A model generated the notes under the pieces. It did not search any database. It had not been told where the DNA came from and worked only from the letters and a program-made list of their open reading frames with translations. From assembly GCA_021292165.1 (NCBI GenBank), contig CM037880.1, forward strand, positions 183,355,085 through 183,419,084: 64,000 nucleotides of DNA, in the 5' to 3' direction. The position numbers and the translations under genes are program-made. Below, one piece after another: positions 33,216 through 41,893 of this stretch (the first letter of the stretch is position 1; every line of letters begins with the position of its first letter). The stretch comes from Shinisaurus crocodilurus (lineage: Eukaryota; Chordata; Lepidosauria; Squamata; Shinisauridae).

Positions 33216-33483
33216 GGGAGCCTGGAGGAGCTGCCATTTATTCCGCTTGCTTTAAGCACCCTGTCTCTTGGTCAGTCCGCAAAGTACTCCTGCCTTGCTC
33301 CAAGACAACTTCCTTGTCCAGAAGTTAAGCATGGTAAGGGTTCTTCGGAGCCCCTGTCTCATTAATGCTTGCTTGCTGTAGTTCACTCTGTCCTCTGCCT
33401 GTTCCCTTGAGCTTCCTTCTTCTACTTCTTTTGCAGTTTCCCTTCCTTCAAGCTCCTCTTTTTTTTAGTCCATTGTCTACATT
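33216..33483. other. Unassigned non-coding stretch
   Basis: Nothing recognised. Confidence 0.4.
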
Positions 33484-33655
33484 ACGTTTCGATTCCACCT
33501 TTCCTCTAAGGAGCTCAGAGTAGCTTGGCTTGCATGGTTCTTTCCCATTTTCTCCGCACAACAACTCTGCGAGAGAGATTAGGGTGTGTAATGGTAACTG
33601 CCCGAGCTCAGTGAGCATCGTAGATGGGCAGGGATATCAATCCAGGTCTTTCAGG
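33484..33655 (-). mobile_element. Old Sauria-type SINE
   Basis: Reversed order of TTCCACCTTTCCTCTAAGGAGC (tail), GCACAACAACTCTGCGAG, GTAACTGCCC and CAATCCAGG; the tRNA end seems to continue after the hAT element at 34194-34225 (TCCACACTCCAGCCACTTCAC). Confidence 0.6.
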
Positions 33656-33663
33656 TTCTAGAT

Positions 33664-34193
33664 TAGGGGTACAGAACCTCTAGCCCCTGCGCCTAATCTG
33701 GAGCCTAATCTGAAGGCAGCCCAATCCAGCCCATGCCACCTCTTGGGGTTCCTGTTGGGGGCGGGGCTAAGGCTCCAAACTCCGCCCCCTGGGGAACCCC
33801 CTCAGAAGGCATCCCCACTGCTATTTCCGATCTGAGATCTGAGATAACAGCGAGGGTTCCCCTGTGTTATCTCCGATCTCAGGTCAGCAGGACTTGCCTG
33901 CACACGAACAAGAGTGAGCACACTTCCCCGTGTGTGGGTGAGTCCCAGCCTGCGCTGCCTCTCATGCCTGCTGCTGTCTCTGAAACTGGAGAGAGCAGTG
34001 GGGATAAGAGGGGATGGGGGTGGCCTGAGCTTTCTCTGTGCTGGGGGATTCTGTGCCTCCTTCCATAAAAAGAAAGAAAAAGAAAGAAATTAAGAAGTGG
34101 GGAGGTGTCAGGGGCAGGGCTACACCCCTGACATCATCTGGACTGTGGGGTGGTGCAATCCAGCCCCCACCCCTAAACAGTTCTGCACCCCTG
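33664..34193. mobile_element. hAT non-autonomous element, 530 bp
   Basis: Flanks TTCTAGAT (33656-33663) and TTCTAGCT (34194-34201), 7 of 8 identical. Ends TAGGGGTACAGAACC and CAGTTCTGCACCCCTG are inverted. The interior has the palindrome ATCTGAGATCTGAGATAAC / GTTATCTCCGATCTCAG and an AAAGA run at 34068-34090. Non-coding. Confidence 0.82.
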
Positions 34194-34615
34194 TTCTAGC
34201 TCCACACTCCAGCCACTTCACTAAGGGCTCCTCTACACAAGGCATTTATTGTGTGCTCGTGATCCCTCATTCCTGGAAGTTTGCAGGTCCTTTAAATGAC
34301 ACTGTCATCCTCCAGGGCCTCCCCCATGTTTTCCAGCCATTGCCGCGGCTTTTTTTAGTGCAAAGAAAGTCAGGTATTAAATTTCAAATGCCAAACAACC
34401 CGAAACGAAAGGCTCGTGTATACTGCAGCTATGCCACAGCACCGCCTTGTGGTTGTTTAATGGAATGTATAGAAAGGCAGAGAAAGAAACCCTCCTGGAA
34501 AAAACCCACGTGTAAAGGACCTGCTCTTACTCCTGCAAAGGAAATGGAAGAAGAAGCCTCGGTAAAGCGGTGGGTTAAACGCCTCACGTAGAGAAGCCCT
34601 AAACTGGCTTTACAC
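34194..34615. other. Unassigned; chance 164-residue frame
   Basis: An open frame from 34097 to 34591 crosses from the hAT element into this stretch and shows no domain; I treat it as chance. Confidence 0.4.
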
Positions 34616-34751
34616 TAGGGCTGGGCAGCTTGTGGCCCTCCAGATGTTTTGGCCTATAACTCCCATCAGCCCTAGCCCACATAGTCAATGCTGAAGAATG
34701 ATGGGAGTTGTCAGCCAAAACATCTGGAGGGCCACAAGTTGCCCACCCCTG
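34616..34751. mobile_element. hAT-type palindromic MITE with TSD
   Basis: CTTTACAC at 34608-34615 and CTTTGCAC at 34752-34759 (7 of 8). Left TAGGGCTGGGCAGCTTGTGG and right CCACAAGTTGCCCACCCCTG are inverted; arms CCAGATGTTTTGGC / GCCAAAACATCTGG. Confidence 0.9.
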
Positions 34752-34871
34752 CTTTGCACCCTTCTTTCAACCATATTGCCTCTGGATTGCTGATCCTTAA
34801 CTTCCCTACCTCGTAGGACAAATTCCCAGCCCTCAGCCTGCCCTCCAAAGCTGCTTCTGTTCCTAGAGCAG

Positions 34872-35198
34872 CAGTGCAGAACCCCTTTCAGCCTGAGGGC
34901 CACATTCCATTTCAGAGAAGCTTTCGGGGGCCGCATTCCAGTGGTAGGTGGGGACAAAGGCAAAAGGGGTGGGGCCAAACAACAACAACAACCCAGTATA
35001 TTGTAGCTTAAAGCTCTTACAGCCAGTAACTAAGCCTAAGGAGAGGCATTTCAACTTTTTCAAATGGGGAAAAAATGGCACAAAACCAGCAGACCACCTT
35101 TGGAGGAAAGGGGGTGGGGCTAGGGAAAGGGGTATGGCCTTCTGGGGAACCCTGTAGGGTTGGATTGGGACCCCTTGGGCTGAGGTCCTGCACCCCTG
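34872..35198. mobile_element. hAT non-autonomous element, GGGCCACATTCC family, copy 1
   Basis: Starts CAGTGCAGAACCCC, ends CCTGCACCCCTG. Shares with 37743-38071 and 61717-62089 the ordered phrases AGCTCTTAC, AACTAAGCCTAAGGAGAGGC, CATTTCAAC and GGGGAACCCTG. Contains an (AAC)n patch at 34978-34992. No target duplication seen. Confidence 0.75.
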
Positions 35199-36484
35199 CT
35201 GAACGTTTTTTAATCCCAGCCAAATAGAAAATTCAGCAGGTATAGCTTGTTATGCAGTGCTGTGGTGAGAAAACCAAACCTGCCAAAATTCTGTCTTGTA
35301 TAAAGGACTCCAGGCTAGTTCGCTTTGTATCTGGTCACTCCACTGATAGCCCCATAGCTAGGTGAGCCTGACAAAGACCCAGGATCATATGTAGCACATT
35401 GGTCAGTGCAGGGGCACATAAGAGTTAAATGCAATAAGCAATATCTAGTAAAATTATTGAGGGTTTAAGAGTAAGTCCCATTGAGCATCGTGGGGCTTCT
35501 AAGTAAACTTGTGTAAGACTAGATAGTTATTTACTGGCTCAGTGGGATTTACTTTAAACCAAACGTGTTTAGAATGAAGATGCAAGTTTGATCACATGAG
35601 AAAGAAATTCTACCTTCCCCAATTTTAGGAAATGCTCCCAAGGGGTGTGTGTGTGTGTGTGTGTGTGTCCTTCCGGGGTGGGGAGAGGGAACTGAAGTCG
35701 TAATGCCTTCTAGATACATTTTGCAGCCCAATCTTGTGCATGATCTCTCAGAAGTAGGTCCTACTGTGTTCAATGGGGTTTACTCCTAGGGAAGTGTGGG
35801 TAGAATTATAGCCTTAAAATATGTTTTTGCATTTCATGCAATATACACAAGAAAAAGGAAACAACAAACCATGAAATATTCAGTTAAAGCCAGGTATGGG
35901 GAGAGTATTGTGAACATTTTATTGATCATACCATTCTCTTTTTCTCCCCCCCCTTTTTTTTTTGATGTGTATAAAGGGAGTTAAGGTGGAAAGCACTTAA
36001 AATGCTCTTTTGTAACCTGCTCCATACTTCCCATAATTCCTCTGTTGCTCTGCAGCTTTGAGGAGAAGAAGAAAAAAAAAACCAGTTAAAAATGCTGTTT
36101 TCATTGCTTGGTACTCAATTCCCTGTCTCTTTCTTCCTGTCTCACAGATGCATGGCAGCTCTGCCTGAGGCACACCTCATACACATTAAAAAAAATCAGG
36201 TGTAGGACAAGATCCCAATGCAGTTATCTTGTTCGGAATGTTGCCTTTCATTTTGGTGGCTCATACAATTGGAGTATAAGGGGGGTGGGGACCCTTCCCA
36301 CTCTTCTTCCTTATTCCAACTTTCCCCAGGTTTTATGAGGGACATCCAAGAATAAATTCTGTTCACATTCAAGTGCAAAGTCCCTTGGGTAAATGTTTTG
36401 CTTATTTTTGGGGTGACAATGACAATGAACAAATTAGACATTTCTTTGTGGAAGGGAATTCTTGGTGATGTATAGTAGTGATGG
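35199..36484. other. Mostly unassigned non-coding DNA
   Basis: (GT)n at 35645-35668 and a half-palindromic MITE at about 35728-35815 (GCCCAATCTTGTGCATG ... GTGTGGGTAGAATTATAG). No exon. Confidence 0.5.
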
Positions 36485-36766
36485 CCTGCCAATTTAGATG
36501 GCTTTAAAAAAAGGATTGGACAACTTCATGGATTAAGGCTATCAATGGCTGCTAGTTCTGATGGCTATATATGCTACCTCCGGTATCAGAGGCAGTATGT
36601 CTATGCATGCCAGGAATACTGGGATTATGGGCGGGAGGGTGCAGTTGCACTCATGTCTCGCTTGTGGGTTTCCCGCGGGCAGCTGGTTGGCCACTGTGTG
36701 AACAGAATGCTGGACTAGATGGACCTTTGGTCTGATCCAGCAGGGCTCTTCTTATGTTCTCATAGT
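36485..36766 (+). mobile_element. CR1/L3-like LINE 3' end
   Basis: AAGGATTGGACAACTTCATG, GGCTGGTTGGCCACTG-like, CTGGACTAGATGGACC and GATCCAGCAGGGCTC then TTCTTATGTTCT. The same 3' end appears at 39100-39205 and, reversed and longer, at 56783-57246. The upstream coding part is absent. Confidence 0.75.
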
Positions 36767-36784
36767 TGGGAGGAAACTGTAGAG

Positions 36785-37710
36785 CAGTGATGGCGAACCT
36801 TTTTGAGCCCGAGTGCCCAAACTGCAACACAAAACCAACTTATTTATTTCAAAGTGCCAACACTGCAATTAAACCTGAATACCGAGGTTTTAGTTTTAGA
36901 AAAGCAACTCATACAGTTGCCCGAACTAATTAACATCTTTTGTCTTTAAAGAAAAACACAATAACAGAGCTTTCAATGATACAAACAGTTTTTTGTTGAA
37001 AAAAAAAATCAACTCAAAAAATTATTATAGTACTACATTGTACACATAGCCTGAAGGGAATTTATACTAACTTTTAAAATAATTAGGCACATGTATTTTT
37101 GGATAAGGGATTCTCAACTTGTAATATGATTATATGCCAGACTGAAATTGTATGGGGCAAGCTTTACTCCGGGTCCTTTCCCTGCTTCTACAGGTGTCGG
37201 ATTAGTAAAAGTAGAAGTCAACCTGTACTAGGATGAGCAAGATAAACAAGAAAACTAAACGTGCTTAGCACATTTTAAACACTTTATGTCTGGGACTGCA
37301 AACACTGCATTAGGTAAAAGTTTGCATTGGGCATGCTTTTGCACAATTAATGTGATTTTTGCTATTGCATGCATACCGATAATTTGTCAAACCTTGGTTG
37401 GCTCATACTCCGTTAGTTTGAGAGCAACACATGCAGCACTCAGGTCAACTGTTAGGGCTTTACATCCAAGCCATGCTCTGAGCATCATTCTTCAAAATCT
37501 TTTAAATGTGATAACAATGTAGAAAAGAATTCTGTAACAGGAATTCTAGAATAAGATCATTCTGTTCCACACTGTGAGAAAGAACAAGATCATTAGTGTT
37601 TTGCAGAAGGGGACCGTCTTTTCGCGATCTGGTGACCAATGGCTCGAGTGCCCACAGAGAGGTCCCTGCATGCCAGCTGTGGCACCCGTGCCATAGGTTT
37701 GCCATCACTG
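36785..37710. mobile_element. hAT element, OposCharlie/OC1-like termini, 926 bp
   Basis: Perfect 8-bp duplication CTGTAGAG at 36777-36784 and 37711-37718. Inverted ends CAGTGATGGCGAACC and GGTTTGCCATCACTG (one mismatch). The subterminal GAGTGCCC occurs in both arms. No transposase frame is intact, so it is a deletion derivative. From memory the terminus resembles OC1-type hAT elements, which are known to have moved horizontally among tetrapods; that assignment needs a search. Confidence 0.85.
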
Positions 37711-37742
37711 CTGTAGAGGAAAGGGATTGTGATATTTTAGCT

Positions 37743-38071
37743 CAGGGCTTTAGAACCTCTTTTAGTCCAAGTATTTTGGCTGCATTCCAGTAGTGGGTGG
37801 GCCAAAGTCAAAAGGGAGGGCCAAAATACAAAATAATAATAATAATAAAAATACCAGCATCTTTTAGTTTAAAGCTCTTACTGGCAGCAACTAAGCCTGA
37901 GGAGAGGCATTTCAACCTTTTAGAATGGGGAAAAAACTGCACAAAAGCCCAGAAACCACCAAATGATTGGTGGTTCACGGAAAGGGGTTGGGCCAGGAGA
38001 ATGGAGTGCGGCTTCCTGGGGACCCCTGGAGGGCTTGATTTGGCCCCCAGGCTTGAGGTTCTTCACCTCTG
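37743..38071. mobile_element. hAT non-autonomous element, GGGCCACATTCC family, copy 2
   Basis: Starts CAGGGCTTTAGAACC, ends TTCTTCACCTCTG. Same internal order as copy 1, with an (AAT)n patch at 37831-37848. No clear target duplication. Confidence 0.75.
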
Positions 38072-38438
38072 ATTTACTTACATCAACAGGAGCATCACAC
38101 CCCAAGTTCTGGAAGTTAATATTACCCAATCTGCTCAACATGGATAGGGGAACTTCCTGGTATTCATTCATGTTAAATACATAGTGTGCAGCTTAGCCTC
38201 ACTTTCTTTTCTTTTTTTAACTTACAAGTACGGTAACTGTATGGGGCCCCAATCCAGACTAGGACCACCGCACATGGGTAGGGAAGGTTTAAACTTCTGT
38301 GTCTCTCAGGATGTTGACAAGTTCGAAAAGATGCAAGCTGAAAAGGATAATGAAAACTGTTCTTACTTAAACAATATTGTAGACCACAATTTTGGTTTGC
38401 TTGTTCTTTGCAGCTGTATCTCCTGTTTTAAATATGAG

Positions 38439-38720
38439 AACTGGTGTAGCGTAGTGACTAAGAGTGCAATCCTGTATACCACTGCTCTGAAGTCAGTCTG
38501 GCTGAGTTCAGTGGGGCTTACTCCTAGGTAAGTGGGTATGGGATTACAGCCTAACAGCCTAACAGACTTACAGTGCAATCCTATGCAAGTTTATCCAGAA
38601 GTAAGTCCCACTCAGTTCAATGAGACTTACTCCCAAGTAAGTGTGTATAGGATTGCAACATTAACTGTGAAGCAGGAAGTTCCTGGTTCGAATGTTGTTT
38701 CTACCACAGTGTTCCTCAAA
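38439..38720 (+). mobile_element. Old tRNA-derived SINE split by two MITEs
   Basis: The head CTGGTGTAGCGTAGTGACTAAGAG (in parts) ends at about 38462, and the B-box side GTTCCTGGTTCGAATG resumes at about 38680. Between them lie two half-palindromic MITEs. Probably a Sauria-type SINE. Confidence 0.6.
38463..38662. mobile_element. Two adjacent half-palindromic MITEs
   Basis: 38463-38555: AGTGCAATCCTGTATACC ... GGGTATGGGATTACAGCC. 38573-38662: AGTGCAATCCTATGCAAG ... GTGTGTATAGGATTGCAAC, with inner arms AGTCCCACTCAGTTCAATG / CATTG...ACTTACTCCC. Separated by a CCTAACAG duplication. Confidence 0.75.
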
Positions 38721-39099
38721 CCAGTGGGTCTCCTCAGCCATCCTTCAGGTGGTCTCAGTGCTGCAGACTGCCCAGTGCTTCCTTGCATGACCTCCCTGTG
38801 CCATGGCTGCATCAGGCACACTGCATAGCCAGGAGTGGCAGCGGGAGTTGGTTAGAGAGCAAGGCTAATATTTTTAATAAGAAAATTATTAAATATTATT
38901 ATTAAAATTATTATTTCTAAACACTGGAAATAAAGAAGAAGGGGATAAGAGAGGGAAGCTGTTATAGGAGGAAGTAACAGTAAAAGCAGCAGGAGGGAGG
39001 GATGAAAGGAACTGGCAGTTTGGGATAGGGTCCAGTATCAGAGTCAGTATACCTCTGAGTACCACTTGCTGGGTAAAACACACCAGAGAGAGCTAATGT
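38721..39099. other. Unassigned non-coding stretch
   Basis: A/T-rich near-palindrome TAATATTTTTAATAAG / TTATTAAATATTATTA at about 38866-38905; nothing else. Confidence 0.4.
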
Positions 39100-39205
39100 G
39101 TGTGTTCACATGAGCTTCCCAAAGGCATCTGGTTGGCCACTGAGAGAGAATGCTCAACTAGATAGGCCTTTGGTCTGATCCAGCAGGATTCTTCTTACAT
39201 TCAAA
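39100..39205 (+). mobile_element. CR1/L3-like LINE 3' end, fragment
   Basis: CACATGAGCTTCCC, GGTTGGCCACTGAGAG, GATAGGCCTTTGGTCTGATC and CAGCAGGATTCTTCTTAC; matches 36640-36760. Confidence 0.7.
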
Positions 39206-39282
39206 GGAAGTCAGTGGAAAGGCTTCTACAAGTGCAACTGTGTTTTCGCTCTTGGATGGAACTGAACAGAATATCAGAAACT

Positions 39283-40061
39283 GAAAACAACAGAATGAAA
39301 TTTAATAGGGACAAATGCCAAGTGCTGCACCTAGGAAAAAGAAACCAAATGCACAGTTACAGGATGGGGGATACTTGGCTCAACAATACTACAAGTGAGA
39401 AGGATCTTGGAATTGTTGTAGATCACAAGCTGAATATGAGCCAACAATGTGATGTGGCTGCAAAAAAGGCAAATTCTATTTTGGGCTGAACTAATAGAAG
39501 TATAGCCTCCAAATCGCATGAAGTACTAGTTCTCCTCTACTCAGCACTAGTTAGACATCATCTTGAGTACTGCATCCAGTTCTGGGCACCACACTTTAAG
39601 AAGGATGTAGACAAACTGGAAAGGGTTCAGAGGAGGGCAACAAAGATGATCAGAGGACTGGAAACAAAGCCCTATGAGGAAAGACTGAAAGAACTGGGCA
39701 TGTTTAACCTTCAGAAGGGAAGACTGAGGGGAGATATGATAGCACTCTTCAAGTACTTGAAAGGTTGTCACACAGAGGAGGGTCAGGATCTCTTCTCGAT
39801 CATCCCAGATTACAGGACACGGAATAATGGGCTCAAGTTACAGATTCCACCTGGACATCGAGGAAAATTTCCTGGCTGTTAGAGCAATACGACAATGGAA
39901 CCAACTACCTAGGGAGGTAGTGGGTTCTCCCACACTGGAGGCATTCAAGGTGCAGCTGGACAGCCATCTGTCAGGGCTGCTTTCACTTGGATTCCTGCAT
40001 TGAGCAGGGGGTTGGACTCGATGGCCTTTTAGGCTCCTTCCAACTCTACTTTTCTATGAAT
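39283..40061 (+). pseudogene. 5'-truncated CR1 LINE (RT thumb to 3' end)
   Basis: Begins at the ENNRMKFNRDKCQ block just after the RT core and runs with the same order as 51174-51970: [39 protein letters not shown], then the ATTCTATGA-type 3' end near 40050. Broken by a stop after ANSILG and a frameshift near 39860. Nucleotide identity with the CR1 at 47776-51975 is high by eye. Confidence 0.93.
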
Positions 40062-40190
40062 ATCTGAAATAATGCTGATTTAGAACTTGGCTGCTGTTGA
40101 CCCTCAGTGGAGCTAACAGATATCTTAGTGACATGATGGTGCATGTATAAATCTAACAGTGCATATCTAGTTTCCAACAACACTTCCTCT

Positions 40191-40194
<4 letters not shown>

Positions 40195-40222
<28 letters not shown>
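40195..40222. repeat. (GT)n microsatellite
   Basis: Fourteen GT units. Confidence 0.95.
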
Positions 40223-40225
<3 letters not shown>

Positions 40226-40372
40226 CTATATCCAATATAGTTACATAAAACTGCAGAATTCTTTTTTTGGGGTGTGTGTGTCAAAATTTTAAGTTTATTA
40301 GAACATAAACAGAAGGGGGGAAAAACACCCACACACAAACACAACATATAAATTGCAGAATTCCTAACTGCA

Positions 40373-40530
40373 GTTTATTTATTTATTGCATTTCTGTCCC
40401 ACCTTTCTTCCATCATGGAACTCAAGGGGGCTACATGTGGTTCCCAGGCGGTCTCCCCTCCAAGCACTGGCTGGACCCAGACCTGCGTAGCTTCAGCAAG
40501 GTGGCTACCTCATGTGCCTTCAGACCATGC
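40373..40530 (-). mobile_element. 5S rRNA-derived SINE with BovB-type tail
   Basis: On the minus strand the order is: a diverged 5S 5' half (about 40530-40490), then 5S box phrases (AGGTCTGGGTCCAGCCAGTG in place of the usual AGGGTC...GGTTAG region, GCTTGGAGGGGAGACCGCC, TGGGAA) near 40485-40441, then a BovB/Sauria-type tail (CCTTGAGTTCCATGATGG, GAAAGGTGGGACAGAAATGC, AATAAATAAAT). Not a functional 5S gene: the internal promoter is mutated. Confidence 0.6.
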
Positions 40531-40894
40531 CCTGCAACTGTTGCTGTTCAGGCCAGGAAGAAGCTGCTTAGAAAGGCTTGCCATCTTCTCCGAAGGTTTT
40601 CACGCAAAGCCTGAGCAGGTAGTGCTGTGCCAAAAATGTCTTCCAGATTTTCTTTTAAACCATTCTCATTCAATTTGATAGAAATGATATTACTTTAAAA
40701 AATGTTCAAAGGAGAAGAAAATTTCCATGAGAAATTCTCATGGGTGGGGTTCAGGGCTCTTGTGCCTACTTTATTTATGAGGTGGCCAAGGAGTGTGCGT
40801 GAGTATCCTGCCTTTCTGGTATCTCCCATGGCCTCCCTGCCTTCCTGCGCTTCAATTAAAGCCCAGGGGCAGATGTCATGAAGTAACTAGCAGG

Positions 40895-41056
40895 CCTGTG
40901 GCTTACGCTGGCTCAGCTTGTCTGAGCGTGGAAAGTTAAGCAGGGTCAGGCCTGACTATTACTTGGATGGGAGACCCCTCCTCTAGTTTCCTGCATTGAG
41001 CAGGGGGTTGGACTCGATAGCCTTGTAGGCTCCTTCCAACTCTATCATCTATGAAA
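40895..41056 (+). mobile_element. Chimeric SINE: 5S rRNA head fused to CR1 3' end, copy 1
   Basis: 40895-40975 derives from 5S rRNA: GTCTGAGCGTGG, AAAGTTAAGCAGGGTCAGGC (A-box/IE region) and TACTTGGATGGGAGACC (C-box). From about 40985 to 41056 it continues as the CR1 3' end: CCTGCATTGAGCAGGGGGTT, GGACTCGATAGCC, CTCCTTCCAACTCTATC, CATCTATGAAAT. The copy at 61326-61486 has the same start, the same junction and the same end, so this is one mobile family, presumably Pol III transcribed and copied by CR1 machinery (inference). Confidence 0.85.
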
Positions 41057-41176
41057 TCTGTGAAACTCCTTCTTCATGGGGCTTTTTCAGATCAGGAGTC
41101 TGGGCAGCCAAGGAGGCTGCAAAGTGACAGAGAGACGTGTAATAGAAAAACAAAGCACCTTCGGCCACCTCACAAG
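41057..41176. other. Spacer
   Basis: No feature recognised. Confidence 0.4.
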
Positions 41177-41390
41177 GAATCATAGAGTTGGAAGAAACCA
41201 TTCAAGCCATCAAATCCAACCTCTTTGCTAGCTGCAGGAATCCAGTTTAAAGCATCTCTGACAGATGGCTGTCCAGTCTCTGCTAGAATACCTCCAGCGA
41301 CAGAGAGCCCACCCAAGGCAGTTGGTTCCATTGTCTGACTGTTCTGACACTTAGGAAGTTTCTCCTGATGTTCAACCAGAATCAATGATA
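41177..41390 (-). mobile_element. CR1 LINE 3' end
   Basis: Reversed: GAATCATAGAGTTGGAAG at the left is the CR1 3' terminus; to the right, GGCTGTCCAGTCTCTGC, CCCAAGGCAGTTGG and GGAAGTTTCTCCTGATGTTC are the ORF2 C-terminal region (RKNFL, RQWNQLP equivalents). Diverged relative to 51976-upstream sequence, so older. Confidence 0.8.
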
Positions 41391-41648
41391 ACCCAAGCCC
41401 AAAAATAACACTAAAGGCAATTCTAAAGCACTCTGGGAATGAGACAGAAAAACAGACGCCTCTGTCATGGCGAAATAAAACTTTTGGGAAATTGGAAGGC
41501 AGATTTTGGCACAGCACCAGCTCCATCTCGTCCCTAGAGCTGGACACAGCACTGTTCCCTCTCACACCCACTACAGGGTTTGCGGGGAAGGAACAGTAAT
41601 ATACGAACCTGCATTAGCGACAAGATGTCTACACAATTACTCCTGGGG

Positions 41649-41893
41649 AGAGCCAGCGTGGCGTAGTGGTGAGAGCGTTGGACTGGGACTCGAGAGATCT
41701 GGGTTCTAGTCCCCGCTCGGCCATGAGACTCACTGGGTGACTTTGGGCCAGTCACTGACTCTCAGCCTAACCTACCTCACAGGGTTGTTGTGAGGATAAA
41801 ATAGGAGGAGGAGAATTATGTAAGCCGCCTTGAGTTCCTTGCAGGAAAAAAGGCGGGGTATAAATATAATAAATAAATAAATAAATAAATAAA
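41649..41893 (+). mobile_element. Sauria SINE, full length
   Basis: GAGCCAGCGTGGCGTAGTGG head, GGTTCTAGTCCCCGC B box, CAGTCACTGACTCTCAGCC, CAGGGTTGTTGTGAGG, CCGCCTTGAGTTCCTTGC, GGCGGGGTATAAATATAAT and (AATA)n tail to 41893. The best-preserved copy in the window. Confidence 0.97.

Noticed and set aside
34097..34591. 164-residue plus-strand frame
   Set aside because: Starts in a hAT element and crosses its target duplication; composition unlike a conserved protein.
40895..40980. Functional 5S rRNA gene
   Set aside because: The 5' third is truncated and the 3' third is replaced by CR1 sequence, so it cannot make a 5S rRNA.
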